NCBI GenBank assembly: GCA_017619755.1
Contig: JAFZRU010000048.1
Coordinates: 1-64,000, forward strand
Direction: 5' to 3'
Length of the DNA: 64,000 nucleotides
Source of the DNA: Prevotella sp.
GTDB lineage: Bacteria > Bacteroidota > Bacteroidia > Bacteroidales > Bacteroidaceae
Position numbers and translations under genes: made by a program. The notes beneath the pieces are model-generated. The model made no database searches. It had not been told where the DNA came from and worked only from the letters and a program-made list of their open reading frames with translations. Shown here piece by piece: positions 44,366 through 55,700 of the stretch. Each line of letters opens with the position of its first letter. The stretch's first letter is position 1.

Positions 44366-47152
44366 ATGTATTTGAAACATCTGCTCACCGCATTGGTCGC
44401 CTTCTTTTTGGCAAACGGACTAAATGCTCAAAATCCTTTCGACCACATCAGGGACGTCCTTCAGGATGCTCCCGTGCAGGAGAAGGTGTATCTTCACATC
44501 GACAACAACTGCTATTTCAAGGGTGACACCATCTGGTACAAGGCATACGTGGCCAATGCCGACGACCTCAGATTCACCGACCAAAGCCGCATCGTGTATG
44601 TGGAGTTGCTGTCGCCCGACGGACTGGTGGTGGAGAGGCAGACGCTTGTCGTTTCGGAAAAGGGATATGGTGCGGGAGACTTCCTGCTCGCCGACACCCT
44701 CTTCTCTGGCTTCTATGAACTGAGGGCATACACGCGGTGGATGCTCAATTTCTGCGTCACCAAGCATCCTTATGGAAGGAAGGACAGGGAGCAGTTTTAC
44801 AATCGTAAGATGGCAGACGACTTCTTCCGGAAATACGGAACGACATACAGCCGTGTCATACCCGTGTATGAAAAACCCGAGGTGGAGGGAAATTTCGCAG
44901 CGAGATATTTCCTCAGCAGGCCAAAGACTCGATACGACAAAGAGGAAAAAGACCGCCTCGTCGTCAACTTCTTCCCGGAAGGTGGACACCTCGTGGAGGG
45001 AACGACGTGCAAGGTGGCGTTTGAGGCAAGGGATGTCGAGGGAAAGCAGGTGGAACTGGAAGGAAACTTAGGTGGGAAAACGTTGAAGACCCTCCATGAG
45101 GGAAGGGGGCTTTTCGACTTGCAGGTGGGTGAATCGACACCGAAGGCGCATTTCGAATACCATGGCAAACAATATGATTTCGACCTCCCGAAGGTGGAGA
45201 AAAGGGGATGTGCACTCGCCGTGGAGGTGGGTGAGAACATGGTGAAGGCGGACATCCACGTCAGGGGATTGGAGACAGGAAAACATTTGGCAGCGGTGGT
45301 TTTGTGCAGGGGGATGATGCAGGATATGCAGGAGTTCGTGACAAATGAACAGGGCAGGGCTGCTGTCTGCATCGACAAAGGCAAACTGACCACCGGGGTG
45401 AACAACCTTGTCATCATCGACGAGCAGGGCAGGCCCATGGCCGACAGACTATTCTTCATCAACCACCATGAACTCGACAACCTCATTATCGAGGCTGCCA
45501 CCGACAAGGAAGAGTATCTGCCATTTGAACCCATCCATCTCACCATACATGCACCAGAGGGCGCGGAACACGTTTCCATCGCCGTGAGAGACAAGGCTTC
45601 CGAGCAATACTCATACGACAATGGAAACATACTCACCGACATGCTCCTTTCCAGCGAGGTGAAGGGATTCGTGCCTTTCCCCGGACAGTATTTCATGCCC
45701 GGGGAGGAACATGAAAGACATCTTGACCTCTTGCTCAGGGTGCAGGGATGGAGGAGATACGACTACAACGAACTCACGAACGGTCAGACGTTGAGATATA
45801 CGCCGGAGCAAAACTTGTCTGTGGAGGGCGGGGTGTATAAAACCGTTGATTTTGAACCCATACGCAACTGCGAGATGAGATATTGGACCAACGGCATCTT
45901 CGGCGTTTGCGACGGAGACGAGGAATTCGCCGACCCGAACAACCCGGAAGTGACAGGACTCGTCAGTCAGGAAAACGACCTCTCGTTATCGGGGTTGGAA
46001 ATGGAAACCATCGGACAGGAGGCGGTCGAGGAGGATAAGAAAAGCGTGGACGACCCCAATTACGGTGTCAACAACAGAGGACTGGGGTACGAGGTGACCC
46101 TGGAAGGCGAACTCGTCGTGGGTAACGACATCGCAACCGTGGAGCAAGAGACAGACAACGGAGGGCATTTCAAGTTCAACCTCCCGCCTTTCTATGGTGA
46201 CGCCATCCTTTTCATGCAAGCACACAAAAGCAACCTCTCTGAGGAGAAAATGAAAAAAAGAAGGGTGGAGTGGGCCAAGGAGGATGCATGGCCAGATTAT
46301 TATGTCAAGAGAGACCTCTTCTTCCCCATCTTCGCCGACAAATATGACTTCTATCAATGCCATTTCCCTGAGCAGAGAATGGTGGCGAAAGAAGGGTATG
46401 AGGGATTGTCAAAACAGGAAAGACTGTCGTCCATGGACGCCGACCTTGATGACCTTGAGGTCAAGGGGAGGAGAAGAAGGGGGAAAAGGGGCATCGACTA
46501 CACCAAACCCGTCTTCGTCGGCGAGGCAGGAGAACTCTACAATCTTGTGACAGACTACGGCCTCTCATTTGGAAAACTCAACTTCAGGAGATTCCCACAG
46601 CAACTATGCATGCTGCTCTTCGGAAACTACAACAGCGAAAGGCCCATTCTTGTGGATGCGAAGATGAACGACTACCTGTATTTCAGAAATTACAAACCTG
46701 ACGAAGCCACCCAACTGCTGACGGAACAAAACAGGAGCGACTACGCCATTGCCAAAGACCTTGTCCTGGCAAGGCAGGACGAAATACGCTTCTTCACGGA
46801 TTTCGAAATGAGAAACGAGGACAAGGACATCGGAAGAACATCGGCCACGGCTGACGTCACACTCGATTTCGTCACCTTGCCCGACGAGGGCCGGCGTCCC
46901 ACATACCGCGACCGCAGAATCATCTTGCACGGCATCTATGTACCCGATGCCTTCTACCATCCCGACTACAGCCGGCAACTGCCGCCGGAGGATGTGAAGG
47001 ACTACCGTCGTACGCTCTATTGGAATCCCAACGCACCCATCGGGGAAGATGGCTCCTTCTCCACCACCTTCTATAACAACAGCAAGGAGACACAAATCAC
47101 TGTCGATGCCGCCGGCCTCACCGAAGCAGGTCTGCCCATCCACACAAAATGA
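44366..47152 (+). CDS. large secreted protein with MG2-type (macroglobulin-like) domain, function unknown
   Basis: The 928-residue protein has a signal peptide (MYLKHLLTALVAFFLANGLNAQ). Residues about 28-120 form an MG2-like domain (EKVYLHIDNNCYFKGDTIWYKAYV, then VVERQTLVVSEKGYGAGDFLLAD) as in alpha-2-macroglobulin-like proteins and TonB-linked surface proteins of Bacteroidota. Further beta domains follow (FFPEGGHLVEGTTCKVAFEA near 205). The second half has charged stretches and a carboxypeptidase-regulatory-like part, but no TonB-dependent barrel, so it is probably periplasmic or surface-bound. No catalytic motif was recognised. It is alone on its strand, convergent with the lipoprotein gene. 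Confidence 0.7.
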   Translation: MYLKHLLTALVAFFLANGLNAQNPFDHIRDVLQDAPVQEKVYLHIDNNCYFKGDTIWYKAYVANADDLRFTDQSRIVYVELLSPDGLVVERQTLVVSEKGYGAGDFLLADTLFSGFYELRAYTRWMLNFCVTKHPYGRKDREQFYNRKMADDFFRKYGTTYSRVIPVYEKPEVEGNFAARYFLSRPKTRYDKEEKDRLVVNFFPEGGHLVEGTTCKVAFEARDVEGKQVELEGNLGGKTLKTLHEGRGLFDLQVGESTPKAHFEYHGKQYDFDLPKVEKRGCALAVEVGENMVKADIHVRGLETGKHLAAVVLCRGMMQDMQEFVTNEQGRAAVCIDKGKLTTGVNNLVIIDEQGRPMADRLFFINHHELDNLIIEAATDKEEYLPFEPIHLTIHAPEGAEHVSIAVRDKASEQYSYDNGNILTDMLLSSEVKGFVPFPGQYFMPGEEHERHLDLLLRVQGWRRYDYNELTNGQTLRYTPEQNLSVEGGVYKTVDFEPIRNCEMRYWTNGIFGVCDGDEEFADPNNPEVTGLVSQENDLSLSGLEMETIGQEAVEEDKKSVDDPNYGVNNRGLGYEVTLEGELVVGNDIATVEQETDNGGHFKFNLPPFYGDAILFMQAHKSNLSEEKMKKRRVEWAKEDAWPDYYVKRDLFFPIFADKYDFYQCHFPEQRMVAKEGYEGLSKQERLSSMDADLDDLEVKGRRRRGKRGIDYTKPVFVGEAGELYNLVTDYGLSFGKLNFRRFPQQLCMLLFGNYNSERPILVDAKMNDYLYFRNYKPDEATQLLTEQNRSDYAIAKDLVLARQDEIRFFTDFEMRNEDKDIGRTSATADVTLDFVTLPDEGRRPTYRDRRIILHGIYVPDAFYHPDYSRQLPPEDVKDYRRTLYWNPNAPIGEDGSFSTTFYNNSKETQITVDAAGLTEAGLPIHTK

Positions 47153-47200
47153 CAGCGGAAAGTCATCCCGGGATAAAGGTATTACGAAATGACGTTATAA

Positions 47201-47259
47201 CGTTATTCCGGAATCCCGAAATAACGAAATCCCGAAATAACGAAATCCCGGAATAACGG
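47201..47259. repeat. 16-bp tandem repeats inside an 11-bp inverted repeat
   Basis: Three 16-bp units (AATCCCGAAATAACGA at 47212, the same at 47228, and a variant at 47244) are bounded by CGTTATTCCGG (47201-47211) and its reverse complement CCGGAATAACG (47248-47258). The element lies between convergent genes and may stop transcription from both sides, though it has no T-tract. Confidence 0.8.
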
Positions 47260-47277
47260 GATAACGCCCCTAAAAAA

Positions 47278-47751
47278 TCATTGCAAGCTATCAATCACCA
47301 AGCGGTCAGGCTCGACGAGGATGCGGATGCGGTGCATCCCGGACAAGCCCATGTCGTAGAAGGTGTATTTATACCAATGGTCTTCCTCCACCGTGATCTT
47401 GCCGATGCAATAAAGGTCGCCCTCGCCGTCCTTGTCGCTTCGGAAGTCCCAGTAGGCCAGGCCTTTGCCCTTGTATTTCGTGCTATAGTCGGCCTTCAGC
47501 TTCTCCATCACGGCATCGGAACAGTGGTTTGTCAGGAATGTGTCCTCCTGGAACAGCATGCGGTTGTACATATCGGAGAGAAAGTTCTTGATGCTGTCGT
47601 TCATCGCTTGCTCCTCCTCTGCGGTCAGCGTGTCGGCCTTCACCGCTACGCTGTCGGCCTTTGTCTCACTGCCGTCGCCCTTCGATCCTTGGCAACCGCC
47701 GGCGATGCCGCATAGCAGCACCGCCAGCATGAAAAACATGCTTTTTTTCAT
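47278..47751 (-). CDS. small lipoprotein of unknown function
   Basis: The 157-residue protein has a lipoprotein signal with lipobox IAGGC (Cys20), a Lys/Ser/Asp-rich linker (about 21-45) and a single domain (about 45-157) with LSDMYNRMLFQED, LAYWDFRSDKDGEGD and HRIRILVEPDRLVIDSL. The layout recalls small DUF3828-like lipoproteins, but I cannot name the family with certainty. It lies 18 bp after alaS and is likely in the same transcript. Confidence 0.7.
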   Translation of the reverse strand: MKKSMFFMLAVLLCGIAGGCQGSKGDGSETKADSVAVKADTLTAEEEQAMNDSIKNFLSDMYNRMLFQEDTFLTNHCSDAVMEKLKADYSTKYKGKGLAYWDFRSDKDGEGDLYCIGKITVEEDHWYKYTFYDMGLSGMHRIRILVEPDRLVIDSLQ

Positions 47752-47769
47752 AAGATTATGTGGTTTTGG

Positions 47770-50391
47770 TTATTTCACTGCCAAGGACACGACCTTGTCA
47801 ACAGCAGCCGACAGGCCATCGACATCCTTGCCGCCGGCGGAGGCGAAATGGGGCTGTCCGCCGCCGCCACCCTTGATGAGCTTCGCTGCCTCGCGAACCA
47901 GTTGGCCGGCATGAAGGCCTTGCTCTTTCACCAAGTCCTCGCTCACCATCACGTTGAGTATGGGCTTGCCGGCGTCCACGGCACCCAAGACACACACAAG
48001 GTGGTTGGGAAGCTCCTGATGTATCTTGAACACCAAGTCCTTCGCGCTGGCGGCGTCGATGGGTAGCACGGCCTGGATGACATTGATGCCGTTGAGCAGC
48101 ACCACCTTGTCCAACAAATGCTTCTTGGCCCGCTCCGTGGCTTGGGCGCGGAAACCCTCTATCTGCTTGCGCATGCTGTCGTGTTCGCTGATGTATTTGT
48201 TAATCACGCCGCGAAGGTCTTTGGCGTTGTTGAACAATTCGCGAATGGACTTCATCATGTCTTCCAACATGTAAATCATCTCCTCGCTTTGCTTTCCGGT
48301 CTTCGCCTCCACACGGCGGATGCCGGCGGCGACGCTGCTCTCGCTCACCAACTTGAAGAAGCCGATGCAGCCTGTGGACTTGGCATGGATGCCGCCGCAG
48401 AACTCGCAACTCGGACCAAAGCGCACCACGCGAACCTTGTCGCCGTATTTCTCGCCGAAGAGGGCGATGGCTCCCATTTTCTTCGCCTCTTCCAATGGGA
48501 GGTCGCGGCGTTCGTCAAGGGGGATGTTCTGGCGGATCATATCGTTCACCAAACGCTCCACTTGGCGCAATTCCTCGTTAGTCACTTTCTGGAAATGGGA
48601 GAAGTCGAAACGAAGGGTGTCGGGGGACACCAAGGAGCCTTTCTGCTCCACATGGTCGCCCAAGACTTGCTTCAGGGCATAGTCCAACAAGTGGGTGGCG
48701 GTGTGGTTGGCGGCACAGGCCTCACGCAGGTCGGTGTCCACGCAGGCCATGAAGTCGGCTTCTGGCACCTTGGGGAGGGCTTTTACGATGTGTATGCTCT
48801 GGTTGTTCTCGCGTTTCGTGTCTATCACCTCCACGGTCTCGTTCTCGCTCACCAGTACGCCACGGTCGCCCACCTGGCCGCCCATCTCCCCGTAGAAGGG
48901 GGTGTAGTCGAGCACCAATTCATAATAGGTGGACTTCTTCTGCGTCACCTTGCGGTAGCGAAGGATGTGACATTCGTATTCCGTATAGTCGTAGCCTACA
49001 AATTGCTGCTCGCCGGGGCGAAGTTCCACCCAGTCGGAACTCTCCACCGTGGCGGCGTTGCGGGCACGGGCCTTTTGTTTCTGCATCTCCTCGTCAAACT
49101 GCTTCTCATCCACGGTAAAGCCGTTTTCGCGAAGGATGAGTTGCGTGAGGTCGAGCGGGAATCCGTATGTGTCGAACAGACGGAAGGCTTGCTTGCCGTC
49201 GAGCACCTTTTCTCCGTTGGCGCGAAGTTCGTCCATGTTGCCGTTGAGCAGGCTGATGCCCTTGTCGAGCGTGCGCAGGAAAGCTTCTTCCTCCTCCTTC
49301 ATCACACGGCTGATGAGGGTCTGCTGGGCCACTAATTCCGGATAGGATTCGCCCATCTCCGCCACCAATGTCGGGATGAGGCGGTAGATGAAGGCTTCTT
49401 TCTGGTTGAGGAAGGTGTAGGCATAGCGCACGGCGCGGCGGAGGATGCGACGGATGACGTAGCCAGCTTTGGCATTGCCGGGAAGTTGGCCGTCGGCGAT
49501 GCTGAACGACACGGCACGGAGGTGGTCGGCGATGACGCGCATTGCTACGTCGGTATCTTCGTTGCTGCCGTATGTAAGGCCGGAGAGACGCTCGATTTCG
49601 CGGATGATGGGTTGGAAGATGTCGGTGTCATAGTTGGAGTGCTTGCCTTGCAAGGCGCGGACGAGGCGCTCAAAGCCCATGCCGGTGTCGATGACGTTCA
49701 TCGACAACTTCTCCAAACTGCCGTCGGCCTTGCGGTTGTACTGCATGAAGACGAGGTTCCATATCTCTATCACCTGGGGGTCGTCCTTGTTCACCAACTC
49801 GCGACCTGGCACAAGGGCTTTTTCCTCGGCGGAGCGGGAGTCGAGGTGTATCTCGGAGCAGGGGCCGCAGGGGCCGGTGTCGCCCATCTCCCAGAAATTG
49901 TCGTGCTTGTTGCCGTTGATGATGTGGTCGGCGGGAACATGGCGGAGCCAGAAGTCGGCGGCCTCGTCGTCGCGGGACAATCCTTCGTCGTCAGAGCCTT
50001 CGAACACGGTCACATAGAGGTCCGCAGGGTTCAGTTTCAGCACGTCCACCAGATATTCCCATGCCCAGGCGATGGCCTCGGCCTTGAAATAGTCGCCGAA
50101 ACTCCAGTTGCCCAGCATCTCGAACATCGTATGGTGGTAGGTGTCATGACCCACCTCTTCCAGGTCGTTGTGCTTGCCGCTCACACGGAGGCATTTCTGC
50201 GAGTCGGCGCGGCGACGTGGCTCCGGCGCCCGAGTGCCGAGGATAATGTCTTTCCATTGGTTCATACCGGCATTGGTGAACATCAGTGTGGGGTCATCTT
50301 TCACCACCATCGGAGCGGAGGCCACGATGGCATGGCCTTTCGACTCGAAGAATTTTTTGAAGGAGTCGCGGATTTCGTTGGCTGTCATCAT
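47770..50391 (-). CDS. alaS: alanyl-tRNA synthetase
   Basis: The 873-residue enzyme charges tRNA-Ala. The class II catalytic core begins at [10 protein letters not shown] and includes the Ala-specific [11 protein letters not shown]. The editing domain has HTATHLL and the zinc-type [13 protein letters not shown]. The C-terminal oligomerization/C-Ala part ends [28 protein letters not shown] (50391; second Met at 50388) is chosen as start because the promoter box lies 72 bp upstream, inside the longer open frame. Length is normal. Confidence 0.95.
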   Translation of the reverse strand: MMTANEIRDSFKKFFESKGHAIVASAPMVVKDDPTLMFTNAGMNQWKDIILGTRAPEPRRRADSQKCLRVSGKHNDLEEVGHDTYHHTMFEMLGNWSFGDYFKAEAIAWAWEYLVDVLKLNPADLYVTVFEGSDDEGLSRDDEAADFWLRHVPADHIINGNKHDNFWEMGDTGPCGPCSEIHLDSRSAEEKALVPGRELVNKDDPQVIEIWNLVFMQYNRKADGSLEKLSMNVIDTGMGFERLVRALQGKHSNYDTDIFQPIIREIERLSGLTYGSNEDTDVAMRVIADHLRAVSFSIADGQLPGNAKAGYVIRRILRRAVRYAYTFLNQKEAFIYRLIPTLVAEMGESYPELVAQQTLISRVMKEEEEAFLRTLDKGISLLNGNMDELRANGEKVLDGKQAFRLFDTYGFPLDLTQLILRENGFTVDEKQFDEEMQKQKARARNAATVESSDWVELRPGEQQFVGYDYTEYECHILRYRKVTQKKSTYYELVLDYTPFYGEMGGQVGDRGVLVSENETVEVIDTKRENNQSIHIVKALPKVPEADFMACVDTDLREACAANHTATHLLDYALKQVLGDHVEQKGSLVSPDTLRFDFSHFQKVTNEELRQVERLVNDMIRQNIPLDERRDLPLEEAKKMGAIALFGEKYGDKVRVVRFGPSCEFCGGIHAKSTGCIGFFKLVSESSVAAGIRRVEAKTGKQSEEMIYMLEDMMKSIRELFNNAKDLRGVINKYISEHDSMRKQIEGFRAQATERAKKHLLDKVVLLNGINVIQAVLPIDAASAKDLVFKIHQELPNHLVCVLGAVDAGKPILNVMVSEDLVKEQGLHAGQLVREAAKLIKGGGGGQPHFASAGGKDVDGLSAAVDKVVSLAVK

Positions 50392-50462
50392 TTTTTCTTG
50401 TTTTTGTAGCTTTGGGCGTGCGCTGGCGGCTCTCGTCGCTGGCACTAATTCATAAAACGTTG

Positions 50463-50494
50463 CAAAAGTAACGCTTTTCGGACAAATACCCAAA
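50463..50494 (-). promoter_or_regulatory. promoter of alaS
   Basis: On the minus strand TTTG (50494-50491), 20 nt, TACTTTTG (50470-50463). Confidence 0.75.
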
Positions 50495-50587
50495 ACCTTT
50501 CACGCTTTTTTGAGGTTCACCATTCCTTGGCGTGGTCTTATGATGTCCAAAACAAAATCAAAAACAACAAATGATAATGTAAACATA

Positions 50588-50620
50588 CAAAAAAATCGGG
50601 CGGATATTTCATCCGCCCGA
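50588..50620 (-). terminator. terminator of the SusC/SusD operon
   Basis: A 10-bp perfect stem (50596-50605 with 50611-50620), 5-nt loop, followed on the minus strand by TTTTTTTG, 36 bp past the SusD-type stop. Confidence 0.9.
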
Positions 50621-50655
50621 AATGGTTTTTCGCGTTATGAACGCTGTTTGCTTTC

Positions 50656-52773
50656 TTAGTTGTTCACGAAGCCGTAGCCGTTGGTGAAGCCGCCCGTTGA
50701 CATCGTGTTGGGTGAGAACGGGAAGAGGTAGATGGGAGCCTTCTGGTAGTCATACTGGTAGAACATGTAGAGAGAGTACTCGTCGGCGTTGTCAACGATG
50801 CCCTTGCCCCAGTCGGTCTTCTTGTAACCGTCGGCCTCCAAGGCTGCAATCTCTTCATCGCTCAGCTTGGAGAAGAGGCCCTTGATGGCCACGTTGGTGG
50901 CGGTGTCGTTGCCATAGTTGGCACCGTAGCTCTCCCATGCGTCGTTCTGACCGCGCCAGGAAGGATAAAGCACGGGGTCGCTCTCTTGGCCCTTCGGGCA
51001 TTGTGCCGTCAGACGATGACCATAAACGGCTTTGGCATCCACCATTTTCGTCCACACGTAGAGAGAGATGGTGTTGCCGTTGGCGAAGGTGTAGTAGCCG
51101 TCGTTGGTAAGGCCATTGATCATGGCCTGGGTGAGTTCCTTGATTTCGCGTATCTTCTCGGCGATGAGGCCGGTGCGGATGAGGGTGAAGCGGCGGTCGC
51201 CTTCGCCAGCGAACTCAAAGCCGCGCTCGTCAATGACGGCTTTCAGCAGGGAACCTTCCTTTTGCACAAACTCGTCCACTCTGCCGTCTCCGCCAAAGGC
51301 ACGGTCGCGAATCACCTTCAGGTTCTGCAAGGCGGTGGCGTTGTCGCCAAGGGCGGCAGCGGCCTCGGCCAAACCAAGGTACATCTCCGACATGCGCATG
51401 TAGGGGGCGTTGATGCCCGAACGACGCTGGTTCTTCGTCCATACGGTGGCTTGGCGGTTCTCGTCAAACTTGTTGCAGGAGATGCCACCGCCGTTGGCTG
51501 TGGAACCCGGGGTGAAGGGGATCAACTTCTCATAGCCCTTGCCGGTGGAGCCGGTGACGGCGCACGACACATCGCGGCGAAGGTCGTTGGGGTCGAACTT
51601 CCCATAGTAGAAAGCTGGGTTGATGCGTCCCTGTCCGTAAGCCTTGCAGGGGTAGTTGTTGCTGCTACCGCCGGCAGAGGGACGGCCGAGGGAGTAGGAA
51701 CGTGGGTCGTTGCCTGAAGCTCCCTGCTGGAAAGGCTCCTCATAGATGGACTCGTCGGCGTAGGCGGCATCGTCGTCGTGCAGCTGCTGGAAGAAGTATT
51801 GGTATGGGTTGCCAAACTGACGGCCGTTGGCTGCGGCGCGTGGGTCGGCAGTCACCAGTTTGGCCGTTCCTGCGTGGCTGATGGCAGCCTGGAAGAAGGT
51901 TTTGGCCGTGGCGTAGAGGGTCTGCCAGTCGGTGCGGCGACCGTAGGTGGCGTCGTTGTTGGACGTGCCAATCGTTTCAAAAGACAGGGCGTTGCCCTTG
52001 CCGTCCACGTAGGTGATGTCACCGCGGCGTGTCTGGTAGCCGCCGGCCTCCAAGGCCAGTCGGCCAATCAGACCGTCCACGTAGGTCTGCGAGAAGAAGC
52101 GCTTGTCGGCACCCACCGGCTTCATCAGTGGCTCCACACGCTGGAGGTCGGATATCAGCACGTCGTAGATGGAGTCGCGAGGAGACAAACCTCCGGCGGC
52201 CTGGCCCATCACGCTCTGGTAGGGCACGTCGCCATAGTATTTGATGAGCTCACGGTAGCAGGTGGCACGAAGGGCCACGGCTTCGCCGTAGAGTTGGCTC
52301 ATGTCGGTGGCCTCGCTTCCCGACATCATTGACTCGAAGTCGGAGCGAGACTCGATGGCGGAGGTCACGGCGTTGGCCTTGCCGATGACAGAGAAGAGCA
52401 CGCTGTAAGGACTGTTGGGAGCTTCCTTTCCGTAGCCCACGGGGTCGTAGCCGCCAGCGGCGGTGCCGTTGGTATAGAAAGTCTCCGGCACATGGCGCAG
52501 AGGTTGGTTGGCGTATTTCTCCGGGTGGCGCATAATGTCGCTGCCAGCCACGTCGAGGGCGTAGAAGAGGCCGTCGCCGTAGATGTGGGAGCTTACGGCA
52601 CCGTGCCACTCGCCATAGGCGCCGTCCATGGCGGCACGGGCGGTGGTCATCGTGGAGAACACGAAGTCGGCATCGGCGTTGGAGAGGGTGTTGGTCTCAA
52701 GAAAGTCGTCGCAGGAAGTCAGGGCAAGAGACCCGCCGACGATGATGGCTATGGATAATATCTTGGTTTTCAT
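50656..52773 (-). CDS. RagB/SusD-family outer-membrane sugar-binding lipoprotein
   Basis: The 705-residue protein has a lipoprotein signal with LTSCDDFLET (Cys20), the classic SusD start, followed by TPR-like helices and the C-terminal SusD region ending FPFSPNTMSTGGFTNGYGFVNN. It should bind an oligosaccharide on the cell surface and hand it to the SusC-type channel encoded 18 bp upstream. The ligand is unknown. It is longer than many SusD proteins (500-600 residues). Confidence 0.92.
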   Translation of the reverse strand: MKTKILSIAIIVGGSLALTSCDDFLETNTLSNADADFVFSTMTTARAAMDGAYGEWHGAVSSHIYGDGLFYALDVAGSDIMRHPEKYANQPLRHVPETFYTNGTAAGGYDPVGYGKEAPNSPYSVLFSVIGKANAVTSAIESRSDFESMMSGSEATDMSQLYGEAVALRATCYRELIKYYGDVPYQSVMGQAAGGLSPRDSIYDVLISDLQRVEPLMKPVGADKRFFSQTYVDGLIGRLALEAGGYQTRRGDITYVDGKGNALSFETIGTSNNDATYGRRTDWQTLYATAKTFFQAAISHAGTAKLVTADPRAAANGRQFGNPYQYFFQQLHDDDAAYADESIYEEPFQQGASGNDPRSYSLGRPSAGGSSNNYPCKAYGQGRINPAFYYGKFDPNDLRRDVSCAVTGSTGKGYEKLIPFTPGSTANGGGISCNKFDENRQATVWTKNQRRSGINAPYMRMSEMYLGLAEAAAALGDNATALQNLKVIRDRAFGGDGRVDEFVQKEGSLLKAVIDERGFEFAGEGDRRFTLIRTGLIAEKIREIKELTQAMINGLTNDGYYTFANGNTISLYVWTKMVDAKAVYGHRLTAQCPKGQESDPVLYPSWRGQNDAWESYGANYGNDTATNVAIKGLFSKLSDEEIAALEADGYKKTDWGKGIVDNADEYSLYMFYQYDYQKAPIYLFPFSPNTMSTGGFTNGYGFVNN

Positions 52774-52791
52774 TGATTCTGTCTCCTTTTT

Positions 52792-55700
52792 TTAGAATGT
52801 TACGTTAAGACCAAAAGTGTAGGTGCGTGACTTCGGGTAGGAGCGGAAGTCGTAGTTGGGAGTGGGGAAGCCGCTGTAGCTGCTGTCGGCGCTGGGGCTT
52901 ACGTTCACGTCGGGATCCAGACCGCTGTAGCCCTTCAGGCAGAAGACGTTGCCGGCGGTGAAATAGAGGCGGGCGCGGCTGATGCCGATGGTCTTGGTCA
53001 GCGAGGTGGGGAGGGTGTAGCCCAATGTCAGCGTCTGCAAGCGCAGATAGGAGGCGTCCTCGATGAACTCAGAGTTGACAATGCCGTACTCGGAGTAGGG
53101 GAGGGCGTATTTCGCATGGGCGTTGAGGGCCTTCAAAGCGGCTGGTTCCGTCACGGCTACCAACTCACCGTTGGCATCCACGTCGAACATGCGCCAGGTC
53201 TCACCCAGTTCGGCCAGACGTCCCTGTCCAAGGGCAGTGTCCTTGTTGCCCATCATCGAGTGCATCACGTTGGCATTATACACGTCGCCGCCAATCTGGT
53301 AGGTGAAATTGAGGGCGAAATCGAAATCCTTGAAGTTGCCGTTGAAATTGAAACCGCCGGTTAGTTCGGCACGGGCGCGACCCACGATGGTGGCATCGTC
53401 GGTGGTGATTTTGCCGTCCTTGTCAGTATCCTCGAATTTGGCCATACCGGGGAAGGCCTTCTGGCCGGTGGGGATGTTGTAGTAGCTGCCGCCAACGTAG
53501 TTGCCCACTTCGCAGTCGGGCACGCCGCTCTTCAATGTCCACACACCGTTGGCTACGTCGAAGTCGTCAACCGTGTAGTAGCCTACACTCTTGAAGCCTT
53601 GGATGAGGCCGATAGGCTCGCCCTCGGTCACGAAATAGTCGTAGTTGGGGATGCGCATCGTGGAACCCCAGTTGGTGTGGGCGCTGGCAATCACGCCGTC
53701 CATCAGTTCGTCCACATTGTTGTGGTTGAAGTTCAGTGTTCCGCCAAAATTCAGGTTGAAGTCTTTTGACTTCACGATGTCGTAGGCAAGCGAGAGTTCT
53801 ATACCCTTGTTGGAGGTCTGTCCGATGTTCTGGTATTGGTAGGAGAAGCCGGTGCTCGGGTCACAAGGAACGCGCATGAGAACGTCTTTTGTGGTGTTCC
53901 AGTAGAACTCGATGCTACCGCGAACACGGCGGGCAAAGCCGAAGTCGATACCGAAGTTGCGTGATACGGTGGTCTCCCATTTCAAGTCAGGGTTGCCAAG
54001 GCATACACCGGGTTTGTAGGTGTTGACCGTCTTGCCGTTGATGGTCGTGGTGCCGGTGCCCCATGTGGTTTTGAAAAGTGCAGCGTCAATGCCGTCGTTG
54101 CCTGACGTACCGTAGGAGAGGCGAATCTTCAGGTTGTCAAGCCAGTTGCGGGTGCCTTCCATGAAGGGTTCTTCGCTCAAACGCCAAGCTGCTGCTGCGG
54201 CGGGGAAGTATCCCCAGCGGTTGCCCTCGGCGAATTTTGACGAGCCGTCGGCGCGGAAGGTGAAGGTGAGCATGTAGCGGTCATAAAGCGAGTAGTTGGC
54301 ACGACCGAACCAGGAGAGGTTGTGTGCTGGCTCGCCAATGTTGCTATATACCTCGTCGCCGGCTACTTCTGTGTTGGATGACTGGATGTTGGCAAACACG
54401 CGTGCCATGTCCCACTCCAATGGATAGCCGGTGCCTTGGATGTATTCGTAGGATGACTTGCTCGATTTCACCTCGTTGCCCACCATCACATTGAGCTTGT
54501 GGTCTTCGCCAAGACCCTGCACGTCATAGCTCAGGGTGGTGTCCCAGCGGGTGTTGTAACCGTTACCGTCTTGCAGTTTGGCCAAATTGTAACTCTGTCC
54601 GTTGGTCTTGCCGCCCTGCCAATTCTTTTGCTGGCTCCAGTTGCGACTGAGGAAGAGTTCCGTCTTGGCAGTGAGCCCCTTGATGATTTTCCAAGTCAGC
54701 GCGTTGTTCACGCCGATGCGGTTGCGACTGCGGATGTTCTCATAGTCGTTGAGCACGTTCACCGGGTTGTATTGTGCTTCTGCGCTCGCGCTTCCCATGC
54801 CAAGGTCGGCAGGGTCGCCCGTGCCAAGGGGATTGTCGATGGGGTTGAAGGTGTAGGCCTGGGTGGCATAACCATACTGGCTGCCCTTGAACTCCATCTC
54901 GGTGTAGCGGGCGTCGAGATTCCAGGTGAGGTTCTTCGTGATGTCCTGGGTCAGCTTGAAATTGCCTGACCAACGGCGGAAACCGGAGTTGATGAGGATG
55001 CCCTTGTCGTGCATGTAGCTCACACCGCCGTATATCTTCGTGTGTTCAGTGCCGCCATTGATAGACACGTCGTGGTTCCACACGTCGCCCGTGCGCATGA
55101 CGTCGTCCATCCAGTTGTGGGCCTCTTGGTTCTTGTAGTCGTTGATGTGGTTGCCGTAGGCACTGCCAAGGCCATAGAATTTGGCCACGTTGTTGGCGTA
55201 GGTGCTGCCAAGGGCGGTGGCATAGCTCCACTGGTGGAGCACATGGTCGTAGGCACTCATCACGTCGAGGTTTTCAGGATTCTTCTTCACCTGATAGTAC
55301 ATGTTGTACTTCACGGTCACTTTCCCTTCCTTGCCGCCTTTCGTGGTGATGAGGATGACACCGTTGGCACCGGCTGCACCGTAGATGGCGGTGGAGGCGG
55401 CATCTTTCAGCACGTCGATGCTCTCGATGTTGTCGGCTGGGATGTCGTCGATACTTGACACCTGCACACCGTCAACCACGAATAGTGGTTCATTGGATTG
55501 GGTGATGGAGCCACCACCGCGGACGCGGATGGAGGTGGAACCGCCGGGACGGCCGTCCTGAGAGATGACGTTCACGCCGGGCAACTGGCCCTGCAGGGCC
55601 TCGGCCACGGTGGAGACAGGGTTCGCGGCGAGTTTCTCGCCTGTCACAGAGGCAACGGCGCCGGTGAGGTCGCGGCGGCGCATTGTGCCGTAACCCACCA

